Below are positions 44,930 through 56,639 of a stretch of DNA of 64,000 nucleotides, piece after piece. Location of the stretch: assembly GCA_025267735.1 (NCBI GenBank), contig CM046297.1, positions 25,756,011 to 25,820,010 on the forward strand. The letters are read 5' to 3'. Both the position numbers and the translations under genes were made by a program. Each line of letters opens with the position of its first letter. The first letter of the stretch is position 1. Under the pieces are notes generated by a model. The model did not search any database and was not told the origin of the DNA. It was given only the letters and a program-made list of their open reading frames with translations. This DNA comes from Mactra quadrangularis. Its lineage: Eukaryota > Mollusca > Bivalvia > Venerida > Mactridae.

Positions 44930-46857
44930 TTATTTTATATTGTTCACTGCAAACAGGTAAACATAAGCATCGCAAATGCCATCTCTCATATAACCGGTTG
45001 AATATTCACGAAAACATTTTATTAGTAATTGTTCTTGCAAAACACAATTTGTTGTTCCAGGTTGTCCGAGTGTAAATTCTGTTCTCTTCTTTATACACTT
45101 GCTTCGATCCATCCAATTGACAATTTTTACAAAACATGTAAACTGGTTGGTATCATTCGTCGTAGAATGACTCTTGATATTAAGCTCAATATATCCGTTA
45201 TGTTTACCGATCTCTAATTGTATCGTATACGTACTATCGTTTAGTCGCATATCAAACTTTTTTTCAATACCATACTCGAGTCTCAATGTCTTAAGATCCC
45301 CAAATACATTACCATTCTGGAATTGTGAGACCAAATTTTGCTCATTTGAAATTTCCTCTAAAAATCTATAGAACGCCGTTCTAGTGTTATCAGGAAGAAA
45401 TGCGTCTTTGCGATTTCCAGCCATTTTAGTAAGCATGTTTGCTTTAATCGCATTCATTAGGTCATCAGGAAATTCATGTTTGTCTTTAGCTTCTTCTATC
45501 TCCTTGAGTGGTCTACTTGCAGCTACCTCGATGCATTGATCTCTAAGTTCCTTCAGGTCATACATAACAGCTGTCGTAAGTAGATGGTAAACATCCTCTT
45601 TGCTTTTACTAGCTTTAAGTTGTGTGATTAAAACAGTCTCACATGATGATACCAAGTGAGCAACCTGATATTCATGAGCTAAAGGAAGCACGGCGTCGAC
45701 ATTTTCACTTGTTATGCGTTTCAATGTGTTAGGATAAATACATCTCAGAAATTCGACAAATTCATTGAATTTCTTTTCAGGCAATGGAAACTCTTTTGCG
45801 ATTCTTTCTTTAAAATGTCCTGAAAACATGGCCTTAAACACAGGAGATGCAAGTGCAAGTATCATCTTGTTTATGGGTATTGGTTTACCTTCTACGATCA
45901 ATGTCGCGTCAGAAGGAGAAATATCACAACCGAACTCTTCCATAAGAAAGCCTATTTCGTTTACATTTTCCTCGTCTTGCGTCTTATCAGCGTCCGTCAA
46001 TGGTAATGATACTTCATTCTGCCAAATACAAAACGAAAAAAAGAATGTTATATGATGGCAATTTCATTAACAAGCAACTAATTGAAAATGGATTACATTG
46101 CATAAGTCATGTATTCCGAAGTGCAATGTTCGGGGGAATTAGACATTGTATTTCTGTTACACATTAATTCATGATTGAAGAAGGGAGATAATTCGAAAGA
46201 AAATATAATCTGTAGAAATTGTGAATTAATTTGTCTTGAATCAAAATATAATTTTTGACTTATTTGTCCTAAATATAGAAATTTAAGGATAAGTTGTTTA
46301 TCACATTAATATTGCTCCTGGCCAATTATCAACAAACTAATTTCTCTTATGGAAACTACTAACTCTATAACTATGAAATCACTAATTAAATTTACCTAAT
46401 TGGCTATCATACAACGAGAACAATAAAATAATAATTATTTTTTACAATGTGATTTAATGAATATGGCTATTATATTCAAAATAATATTGCATAGTGCTTT
46501 CTTGTAGCAGTTATTCAATCATAAGATTCAAATCTTACACTTAATTAATATTTGAGTGAATGTATTTAATGTGATGTTTAAAAAATGACATGTGCGTAAG
46601 CTAGCTGACTAAATAACATTTCACATTAGATTTTGAACTAAATAACCGTTAAAACAACGGATAACTTAACACGCTTGTGTGAAACTAACATCTTACGTAC
46701 TGGCGTCCTTCGATTCGTGGTTGAACAAACTCTCTGACAACTGAGCAAACCCGGCAAATATGAATGAACTAACAATTGATAAAATGATGACATTTTTAAA
46801 TTTGTTAAACATAAAAAATAGTAATATCTTTATCAAAAATGTTCTCACCTCCGCCAT
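44930..46857 (-). CDS. BTB/POZ protein with C-terminal MATH-like domain, intact copy C
   Basis: Exons 46849-46857 (ATGGCGGAG, donor GTGAGA) and 44930-46018 (acceptor tttggcag), intron 830 bp, phase 0, 365 residues. The BTB domain (about 38-138) and helical region are nearly identical to copy A, with a few substitutions such as Ser to Arg in GHFKERIAKE and LKASKSKED for LEASNGKGD. From about residue 258 on, the MATH-like half differs strongly (QLEIGKHNGYIELNIKSHS; C-terminus YSTGYMRDGICDAYVYLFAV). Conserved WMDRSK and FTLGQPGTT blocks remain. Likely a Cullin-3 adaptor with a different target, by analogy to BTB-MATH proteins. The intron and 5' flank are almost unchanged from copy A, so the 5' part is a recent duplicate or was homogenised by gene conversion. 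The large exon alone starts only at TTG, so the upstream exon is needed for an ATG. Confidence 0.85.
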
Positions 46858-46959
46858 GATATTGATTACAATCTGTTTTATCGAATATTAAACAATCACT
46901 TATGTCCTTTGTAATCAACTGCACATAAGCAGATCTCGTAACGTTTTATATGTTGCTTG

Positions 46960-47055
46960 TATATACTTTATAAAACAGTTTCAACTGAATGATCAAGATG
47001 TATAGGTTTAAACAGTGTCAATACATTTTTCAAAAACAGCTTTCATTCAATACAT
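46960..47055 (-). promoter_or_regulatory. Putative core promoter of BTB copy C
   Basis: TATAAA on the minus strand at 46967-46972, preceded upstream by tgatcattca (about 46986-46995) and the aaaacagctttcattcaat block (about 47032-47050), in the same arrangement as at 20565-20655. Confidence 0.5.
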
Positions 47056-47641
47056 TATTACTATTTATACACGTCAAAAAAAAGTATATCTTTTGCCAAT
47101 ATAGTTAGACAAAAACATAATAAAATAATTCAATTCGATAGAGTGAATGTAAAACAACTAATCGATTTAATCGTTATTCATACTAACGGTAGGTTAAATA
47201 TAACTACACTTGTCATCCTTGTTTAGGCACAGGCGATCTTCGTCTATGGCACTTATACATATGCTTAAAATTAAAATGTATGCCATCTAATTTTGGGAAA
47301 ATAACGCGATATTTGATATATTTACATGTTTTAACTTGACGCGTCGATTTAACAAAAGAATAATCTATCTCCCAAAACTAGTGATGAATGAATATACTGC
47401 GAAATATATGAATATTATCTACATGAAAACAAGTGAGTTATACCTAAACTCTTTTTCACTGTGCCAAACGTACTAAATAATAAATTGTGTTTTCAAAAGA
47501 ACAAATACTTTAAAACTGCCACACAATATTGTCGACTCATGAGTTTCCCCTTTAAACAGATGAATCTAGTAGTAGAAGTACAATAGCATGCTTTGTTTTG
47601 ACAATTGATTGTTCGTTCATTCGTTGTTGAAAAGTTCGTAA

Positions 47642-47875
47642 GCCGCGGTCGTGGCATAGTAGTTAGCATGTCTGACTTCGAATCCGGAGATCGCGGGTTC
47701 GAGCCCGGTTGCGGAAGGTTATACCCTATACATAAGTTGTCGGTCTCGTGGTAGCGTAAGTTAGTACTAGTGAAAGAAAAGTGTCCAGGAAAATTAAAGT
47801 AGGAAGAGCTGACCGTCGTATAAACGACCTAGAACTAAATATGTGTTGAATACGACGTTAAAAAAAGAAGAAAAC
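47642..47875 (+). repeat. SINE family A, copy 3
   Basis: Head ccgcggtcgtggcatagtag to cgggttcgagcccggttgcg; body and tail gaatacgacgttaaaaaaag. It is uninterrupted and is the empty-site reference for the LINE fragment in copy 2. Confidence 0.75.
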
Positions 47876-48109
47876 AAGAAGAATAGACAAGTTCGTACTT
47901 AATATTATACGTGTTTGTGTAAACATTAATATAATTCAATACATTCCAAAGGTTGTGCAGTACTGAAGATAAAGGTTGAATGGTTTTTAACCACCACACC
48001 TTAGTCAATAATACTTGTATTGGTAAAACGTTTTTCTATTAGATCAATAGGACACTCCTAAACATAATACAATTTATTATTCGGACAATTTTCTTTACTA
48101 GCAGTCGAA

Positions 48110-48740
48110 TACCATTCACAATGACTCTACAATTGCTTCAACAACGAAGAAAGATCGATATTCAAATATCGAATTTCCATAGAAGATAAAATTTTCCGCG
48201 AGCGGAGCACGATTTTACTTAGGTCATTTCATGCTTGTAAAATTTTATTTTACAAAGCTTAAATGTGGGCATTGTTTATGTAGAGTACATAATTATTATT
48301 ATTTTTTTTAATTATTATTATAATTATTACAGTTATAAAAATAGTTATTATTATAACCACTTGCCACTCGTCTATCTAGCCTACATTAGAATATATTTAG
48401 TTGAAGTAAAATTAAAAAAAATCGACGCTCAGTTAATTTTGCCCGAAGTATGAAAAGTTATTTTCGCTGTCCAGTCACGCTGCAAAGAGTTGTTCCTTGA
48501 CGAATGTAAAATCTTTAAGCATAGTGAGTCACCCATAATGCAGCGAGTAAATAGTCTTCAATTACTGTCCAATAAAATACTGTTTATAAAAAATAACCAA
48601 ATGTACCATATGAATTTACCATTTCTCTGTACCGGAACAAAATCTAATTAAACAAACAGTTGTGGTTGAGAAAATTGTATTTGTTAAAGATATAGGTCAA
48701 AAGTTGGCTTAGACATCTGTATCGAAATTAATTGAGATAT
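48110..48740. repeat. Palindrome module followed by a family X copy
   Basis: Bases 48110-48230 hold tcgatattcaaatatcga and ttttccgcgagcggagcacg. From about 48415 to 48740 the sequence matches 60085-60365 plus 61427-61460, ending caaaagttggcttagacatc. It supplies the empty site for the Helitron at 60366. Confidence 0.55.
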
Positions 48741-48865
48741 ATATCATAAATTACAAACACATGTTCCAACATTTTAATGTTTAATCCTTAGAAGAAATAA
48801 ACATTTCATAAATCTAATTAGATATGCAAACATAAAGTACAAATTATAAGAATTATGTAAGTATC

Positions 48866-49240
48866 AGTTATTTATATACATGTTTATGTAATTTGTTGTC
48901 CATTTCTCGAAACAAAGCATTGCTCATGCAGATGGTTATTCCACATTGTTCACTGCAAACAGGTACACTTGAATAATGAATATCATACATGCCATCTCTC
49001 ATATAACGGGATAAATATTCACGAAAATAATTTACTTTAAAACCGTCATCCAAGTATCAGTTATTTATATAGATGTTTATGTAATTTGTTGTCCATTTTT
49101 CGAAACAAAACATTGCTCATGCGTATGGTTATCTCACATTGTTCTCTACCAATAGGTAGACTTGAATATCATACATGCCATCTCTCATATAACCGGCTGA
49201 ATATTCACGAAAATCATTGACTTGTAAACCGCAATACAAA
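48866..49240. repeat. Tandem duplication of the BTB 3' end
   Basis: Both halves contain cagttatttatata.atgttt, atttgttgtccatttttcga, catacatgccatctctcata and aaatattcacgaaaat. The two copies are about 190 bp each and lie within pseudogene E. Confidence 0.7.
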
Positions 49241-49639
49241 CGGACATTTGCTGTTCTGGTTGTCCGAGGGTAAGTTCTTTTCCCTTTGTTATACACGTAT
49301 TTCGATCCATCCAATTGACAATGTTTAAGAGACATATAAACTGATTGGTTTCATTTATCGTAGAATCGCATTTGATATTAAGCGCAAGATAGACATCAGA
49401 AAAATTACATGTTTCTAAAATTAGTCCTTAAGTATATGTACCATCGTTTATACGTATATGAAACTTCAATACAGTACCATACACGAGTCTCAATGTCATA
49501 AAATTTCCAAATACATTGCCATTCTGGAATTGTGTGACCAACTTATGCTCATTCGAAATGTCCCCTAGAAACTTAAAAAACGCCGTTTAAGTGACGACAG
49601 GGAGAAATGCGTCTCTGCGATTAGCAGCCAAGTTATTGA

Positions 49640-51980
49640 ACAGAACAGAACTTTTATTAACATTCACAAGTTATATAAATAACAATTTGTGAAAAGTAAA
49701 TACATATTTATATACATCGAAATATTATACTAATTCATGAGAAGGGTGAATACATTTAGTAAAAAAAGGTAAAACGAAAGTCAATGTCGATAAAGCGTTA
49801 CGTAATTTTCCATTTAAGAGATCGGGAAATGGTTTATCTTATATCTAAGAAAGATAATAAACAGAAAATGATAAGGGGTGATAACATCAAAATTTATTTA
49901 AGATTATCCTGATAAAGGAACAAAGTTTTGTAAACTCAATTTTGGAAGATGACGACAATAAAGATTTAAAGGTGTTTTCTGGATCTATAGTAAAATTTGG
50001 ATAGCCGAGGTATTTCATTCTTTCTTTTTTTTAGAGATTTGCAATGTAGTAAGTAATGAATTTCACTGCCGACTAGACCGTCATTACAAAAATGTGCAGA
50101 GTCTATCCTCTTAAGTTGTCCCGTCGTGACGTCCTGTCCCAATAGGTAAAAAGTGATTAGCAGTTCTAAATTTAAATAGAGTGATAATATCATGCGTGTC
50201 CAACAGTGTGAAGTATTGTTCAAAAGAAAGCTGGTCTTTAAACTTCAGATAAGATAACCCTTTATTAGACTGGGATAGTTTTGCATGCCAGTTTTGCTTA
50301 TATTGATCAATTAGCGTCCTACGAATTTGCTTGTGTATGTTTTTTTATTAGTTATGAAAAATTGTTTTTCCCATAAGTCAGGGCGACCGACCGTTTCAAG
50401 AACTTGTTTAATCATGTGTGGCCACTTAAACTTTGCAAGAGGTGAGTTGCTCGTAACCATTTACAGGAACAATTGAAAAGATAGTTTGTCACGTTTGTCC
50501 GTCACGAGTGGGTTCCAGAAAGCTATCATTCGCGATTTATAGTTTATTTCAATCGGATAACGACCGAGCTCGCCGTGCAAAAACATTATGGGTGTAGATC
50601 GGCGCGCTTTAGTGATTTTACTGAGAAATGAATTATGTATTAAGATGTTCAAGTCCAAATATTTCACTGCCATGCGTGAGAACTGGTAAAATTGCGTGAT
50701 CAAATAGTTTAATATTTAAATCTATAGGTAAATTGATAATAAATTCGCGTTACTCGACCGAGTTAACAGTAAGCTTTGTTTGCTTGTTCACAGACTCGTT
50801 TACGTGCTTTTAAAAAGGAGCCATTCTTAGAGAATATAACGCCTAGGTATGTATAGCAGTCGGGGATTTCGAGCGGTTCATTACCTAATTTATAAGAATA
50901 TTGGTGAGTTGAACGTGCTCCAAAAACTATAATTTGAGTTTTGGCAATACTAACTGTAAAATGCCATGCATGACAATAATCATTAAATAAGTCAAGGGTG
51001 AACTGTTAATCGTCATAGGTGTTCGAAATCAGAGTGGTATCGTCGGCGTATAGAAAAATCAACAGCTTAAGCCATACAGTTAAATTATTGTGACCCATCA
51101 ACTCGACGCCAATAGAGCCATTAACATGTAAGTAATTTTGCAAATCATTCAGATAGAGTGAAAACAATATTGGTGAGAGATTTTCACCTTTTCGAACGCC
51201 AATTTCGGACATAAACATTTCGGATATAGAACCACAGTGCATAACACAAGACTTGATATTGTCATACATGTGTTTAATGACCGTTAAAATTTTTCCATTG
51301 ATCGCGTTGCCCAGAAATTTGTACCATAGTCCAGCTCTCCACACTTTATCAAATGCTTGCGAAAAGTCTATAATCGTTCAAAATAGTTTTTGCTAGTGTA
51401 ATTTCAAAATATCAATCAGAAAATAGAGGGAAAATAAATGGTCAGAGCAGGTGTACACTGATCGAAATCCTGCATGGTTCTCTTGCAAAATATGCTCATC
51501 ATCAATAAAAGTAGACAGTCCAGCATTGAGAACAGACGTGAACAGCTTCCCCAAGCAACTTAATATCGTGATCGGTCTGTAACTGAATGTATCAGCTGTA
51601 TTACCCCGGTTCTTGTAAATTGGTACAATTATTCCAGTAAGTCATGTGTTTGGAAATATACAAGTATCAAGAACACGGTTAAATAAGATACAATAAAACG
51701 GTAGTGCAATGTTAATACTTCCCTTAATGTATTCGTTAAGAATATTGTCCATTGGGCACGATGCGTTTGAATTGTTTAGTTTCTTTACACATTTTAGTAT
51801 TTCGGCTTCTGTGATTGGGCAATTTAATTGATCGTTACTTTCGTCGTTATCTTGTAGATTGTCGAAAGATTTATCGGTAACGGTATTTTTATTAATGCTT
51901 CTGAAGTGTTCGGAAAAGTCTTCTAAAGTAGGGAATTTGCTCTGTTTGTTTTTAAGGGAATTTTTATTCAAAAAACGCCA
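49640..51980 (-). mobile_element. Degenerate 5'-truncated LINE (reverse transcriptase) inserted in BTB copy E
   Basis: Minus-strand pieces: SFDNLQDNDESNDQLNCPIT linker (51642-51971); IGVRKGENLSPILFSLYLND and FLYADDTTLIS with the catalytic YADD (51006-51344); a C-terminal knuckle HFCNDGLVGSEIHYLLHCKS followed by the YYRSRKHL motif (49966-50223). Frameshifts and stops separate the pieces. The 3' end at 49640 has an attctgttctgtt-type pentamer tail. The 5' end is cut in the linker between endonuclease and reverse transcriptase, as target-primed insertion predicts. The clade is different from 28053-31277. Confidence 0.8.
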
Positions 51981-53596
51981 GCAGTCTTAATTTAATTGCA
52001 TTCATTAGGTCATCGGGAAACCCATGTTTGCTCCCGATTTCCTCTATTTCCTGTAGTGGTCTATTTGCAGCCACTTTGATACATTCCTCTTTCAGTTCCT
52101 TTAAGTCGTACTCAACAGCTGTCATTGTTAGACGGTAAACATCTTCTTTGCATCTACTAGCTTTAAGTTGTGTGATTAAAACAGGCTCACATGATGATAC
52201 TAATTGAGCAACCTGATACTCGTGAGCTAAAAGAAGCACGGAGTCGACATTTTCATTTGTTATGCGTTTCAATGTGTTAGGATAAATACATCTCAGAAAT
52301 TCAACAAATTCGTTGAATTTCTTTCCAGGCAATGGAATTTCCTTGGCAAAGCTTTCTTTAAAAACTCCTGAAAACATGGCTTTAAACACAGGAGATGCAA
52401 ATGCAAGTATAAGTTTGTATGTACGTATTGGTTTACCCTCTACGATCAATGTCACGTCAGTAGGAAAACCCTCACATCTGAACTCTTCCATACTAAAGTA
52501 TATTTCTTTTACATTTTCCTCGTCTTGCGTCTTATCAGCGTCCGTCAATGGTAATGATTCATCATTCTACCAAATACAAAAAGAAAATATAATTGTCATA
52601 TGATAGAAATTTCATTAACAATCAAGAAACAGAAAATTGATTATATTGCATGAGTCATGTATTCTCAAGCGCATTTTTCGTATGAATAAGACATTGTATT
52701 TCTGTTACACATTAATTAATGATTGAAGAAGGGAGATAATTCGAAAGAAAATGGAATTTGTAGAATTTGTTAATTAATTTGTATTGAATCAAATTATCAT
52801 TTTTGACTTGTTTGACCTATCAATAGAAATTGGAGGATACTAAATTGTTTATCACATTAATATTGCTCCTGGCCAACTATCAACACATTTATTTTTCTAA
52901 TGAAAACTACTAACTCTGTAACTATGAAATCACTTGCAAAATTTATATACTTCGCTAACATACAACGAGAAAAATAAAATATTAATTATTTTTTGCAATG
53001 GGATTTAATGAATATGACTATTATATTCAAAATAATATTGCCTAGTGCTTACTAGTTGCAGTTATTCAATCATAAGATTCAAATCTATCACTTTTCTATC
53101 ATTTAAGTGGATGTAATTTATGTGTTGTTAATAAAAAATGACATATGCGTACGCTATCTGACTAGAGAACATTTCACATTAACTTTTGAAACTCTCTCAC
53201 AATTGAGCAAACCCGGCAGATATGAATGAACTAAAGAATGAAAACTTGATGAAATTTTAAATTTGTAAAACATAAAATATAGTAATATCTTTTTCATAAA
53301 TATACTCACCTCCGTCATGATACTGATAGCAGTCTGCTTAATCGAATATTAAACAACCACTTATGTCCTTTGTAATCAACTCTGCATTAGCCGATCTCGT
53401 AACGTAATATACGTAGCATGTATCTACCTATATTTTTATAAAACAGTTTTAAAATCTGACTGAATGATCAATATGAATAGGTTTAAAGTGTGTCATTACA
53501 TTTTACGAAAACCGCCTTCATTCAATAGATTGTACATGCATTTCTATTTATAAAAGTCAAAACATATTGTATATCGTCTGCCAAAATAGTTAGACA

Positions 53597-54415
53597 AAAA
53601 CAGAAAAAAAAACAAGAAAAGATTAATGCAAAGCATTAAATACCACCGGAAAATGGTAATATTATGTGTACATAAATCAAAAATGAAAACAAAGATATAC
53701 GAGGCAGAAAGAGTAACAAAATCTGTATTCTGAGGTATAATACAGAACATGTAAAGTGTTTCATAATTAGATGGCACAGTTTATAAATCTATTTATTTAC
53801 TACAATATTTAATTCATGCAATATTCCTTTTTACAAACTTAAAAAATACGGCTTATTGGCCACTAATTACAGCAATAAATTTATGTTTTAGCCTTAGTCA
53901 GGGTTAAGAAGAGAAGATAATTAGCAATTTCTTGGAGAAACTCTTTTTAAACATGATATATAAATATTTTAAAGAATAAATGAATTATATGTGTACAAGA
54001 ATACGCCAGATTTTACATCATGCATTTAGCGCTTCGTATACGATAAACCCGATCTAAAAATTCTCGGCTCGCGTACTCGCTTATGAACCGCGAGTCTATA
54101 ACAAATCTGTTCACGGAGACGTGCGTGAAATATGTACGGTACGTCATTTTTTTAGCCTTAAACACAATTTATGGGAGCAGATATTTTACAATGTCTAAAA
54201 ATATAAATAAAGGATAAAATGTTCATTGAAATCCCCCCCCAAAAAAGCACGAAATTTTATTACAGTACTATAAAACTAAAAAGTAATACAATTTAGCACT
54301 GCCAACATTTGTAAATAAAAAGGAGGACGCAAGTAAAAGATATCAAGAACTGCTCCTACCATGGTCATCAGATTCTGACGACTCCAATATACCACCGGCC
54401 TTCAGGCCGGCGGTA
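53597..54415. mobile_element. Unidentified insertion with a palindromic end
   Basis: Unit copies at 20720 and 47120 run straight from gttagacaaaaaca to taattcaattcgatagagtg. Here about 820 bp intervenes. Its right end has the hairpin accgccggcctgaaggccgg (read on the minus strand) at about 54393-54412. Contains a run of C at 54233-54240. No gene recognised. Confidence 0.5.
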
Positions 54416-54602
54416 AATAATTCAATTCAATAGAGTGAATGTAAAACAACAATTCGATTGAATTATAATGAATACTAACGGTAGGTAAATTATAAAACGC
54501 TTGTAATCCATGTTTAGATAAATCAGCTTGCTTTAGATAAAAATGTATGTCATTTAATTTTTGGAAAATAACGCGTTATTTGATATATTTACAATAATAA
54601 CA

Positions 54603-55896
54603 AGAAATATCTTTAAAAAAGATATTCGGCGCTGTGAAGGATTCATTTTGTTAGAAGTATAAATGTGCATGGCATTATCTTAATTTATTTTTATTCCCAA
54701 ATAAGTAAAATAATTTTTTTCGAGATCCACATATTTAAATTTTGGGACCTTAAACTTTTTCTTAACCCGCAAATTGAAAATTTGGATCCGTACACTAAAC
54801 TTTCTTAATGAGACCTGAGGTGCGTTCAACAATGCGAGCGCTCGGGGCGACATCGAGCGCCCGCGTTCTGAACGCGGGCGATCGCGCGTGCGCTCGCGTG
54901 CGCTCGCGATACAGCTCGAGAGGTGTTTCGCTTATAAATTGTTATATAAATTCCGGTAAATACCGTTTCGTTTTGGTACCGGTACTCAAATCGGTACATT
55001 GAAAAAAATATAGCAGATTTAAAATAACCAAATACGAAATATCCAATGCTTTAATCTCAAGCCTTCTGTGTATTTATCGTATTTCAAAGGGATTTACATC
55101 GATCTAAACTTCGGTTTAGTATATCATATAAGCTAGGGTGTCAGATGCTGAATATTATACATGTGCCGCATAAATGAAATTTGTTTTCATTTTATCACGA
55201 CCATATCTAAATATATAAAAAATATATCAAAGAATTTTTCTGAAAAGTGGACGCAAACTTGTGTGTTACTTGTTCCACATAAACTACCCACGCAATGCAT
55301 GTGATACACTAAATGTACCCTTTATTTGGTACAGTAAATTGATTCACTATGATTTATGTATGGTAAAAAATATGAAAGATCTTGTGTATCAGCAGAAATA
55401 ATTTTTATTCACCCACCCGCTTTTTTAATAATGTGTTGTTTTACTTCGTCTTGGATTTTTATAGCGAGCGCTCGCCATTCTGTACACAAACGGTCTGACT
55501 GACCGATATCTTCACCTTCTATTTATAGAATGAGCGCTCGCAGTCGTTCATTAGCAAAACAATTCGCGAGGCGGGCTTTTTTACTATTAACATAAATATT
55601 TATCATATTATTTGCAATGATAAGTGGGTAAATTGAAGTCTTTACATGTTTTGGCACTTCAATGTCCCGAAGGGAAGTAATCGTGCAATAAACCAAACGT
55701 TCAATTCGAGACCGCATATTGAACATTTGGGATCCCTATTATTAAACTTTACTTCGGGACAACGAATAGTATCAAATATTTTATTCACTGCACTCTACCG
55801 AGAAGAATTTCATTGGACAAACAGGAATTGTAGAGCAAATTGCATTGTTCAAAAATATAGGTCAAAAGTTGGCTTAGACAGCTGCACCGAAAAACA
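54603..55896 (+). mobile_element. Insertion of dispersed family X, plus orientation, with GC-rich core
   Basis: Starts caagaaatatctttaaaaaa and ends ttggcttagacagctgcacc, matching in opposite orientation the ends of 23069-24325. The flanks (gatatatttacaataataa left; tttaacttggtgcg right) are continuous in units 1, 2 and 4. A GC-rich block at 54820-54925 (repeated gcgagcgctcg, gcgcccgcg and gcgtgcgctcgc) stands out from the AT-rich surroundings, and gagcgctcgc recurs at about 55465 and 55530. Confidence 0.5.
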
Positions 55897-56217
55897 TATG
55901 CGTTTAACTTGGTGCGTTGATTTTACAAAAAAATACTCTATCTGCCAAAAATAGTGATGAACAATTATATTCAGAAATATTTCAATACTATCTATATAAA
56001 AAAGTGAGTTATATCTAAACTCTTTTTCACACTGAGCCATACGTACTAAATAATAAATTGTGTTTTCAGAAGAAAAAACTTTGAAACTGCCACACAATAT
56101 TGTAGACTCATGAGTTTCCCCTAAAAACAGATGAATCTAGAAGTAGATGTACAATAACATGTTATGTTTTGACTATTGATTTGTTGGTATATTCTTGTTG
56201 AAAAGTTCTCAAGTCGT

Positions 56218-56440
56218 GGTCGTGGCGTAGTAATGAGCATGTCTAACTTTGAAACCGGAGATCGCGGGTTCGAGTCCTGTTGCTGTAGGTTATACCCTAT
56301 GCATGAGATGTCGGCCTCGTGGTAAGTTAGTACAAGTGATAGAAAAGTGTCCAGGAAGCTTAAAGTAGGAAGAGCTGACCGTCGTATAAACGACCTAGAA
56401 CTAAATATGTGTTGAATACGACGTTACAAAAAAGAAAAGA
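56218..56440 (+). repeat. SINE family A, copy 4 (most diverged)
   Basis: gtcgtggcgtagtaatgagc in the A-box region, ggttcgagtcctgttgctgt in the B-box region, and the tail gaatacgacgttacaaaaaa. It shows more substitutions than the other three copies. Confidence 0.65.
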
Positions 56441-56639
56441 AGAAGAAAAGACAATTTGATACTTAAAATTATACGTGTTTGTGTAAACATTAATATAATT
56501 CAATACATTCCAAAGGTTGTGCAGTATTGAAGAAAAAGTTAAATGGTTTTAAACCACCACACCTTAGTCAATAATACTTGTAATGATAGAACGCTTTACC
56601 ATTTGACCAATAAGACACTCCTAAACATACTAAAATTAT

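Larger units (their letters stand above)
44070..48740. repeat. Segmental duplication unit, copy 4 (intact BTB gene)
   Basis: From aagacattaagctaatggtg (44070) onward it matches the 9.26-9.60 kb region. From about 44620 it runs parallel to 18.2-21.3 kb, and after the SINE to 22.5-23.06 and 24.33-24.5 kb. Bases 45226-47720 are almost base-for-base identical to 18825-21320. Confidence 0.8.
48866..53318 (-). pseudogene. BTB-MATH family pseudogene (copy E) split by a LINE
   Basis: First exon 53310-53318 (ATGACGGAG, Met-Thr-Glu, donor GTGAGT) and large-exon start 52566 (acceptor ttggtag) are intact. An open BTB frame of about 190 codons follows (DVTLIVEGKPIRTYKLILAF, FVEFLRCIYPNTLKRITNEN) down to about 51985, where it runs into LINE sequence. 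The rest of the gene resumes at about 49640 and runs to 48866 with frameshifts. Its last about 190 bp are tandemly duplicated (48866-49055 and 49056-49240). The N-terminal half could still make a truncated BTB-only protein of about 200 residues, since nothing in that half is broken. Confidence 0.8.
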
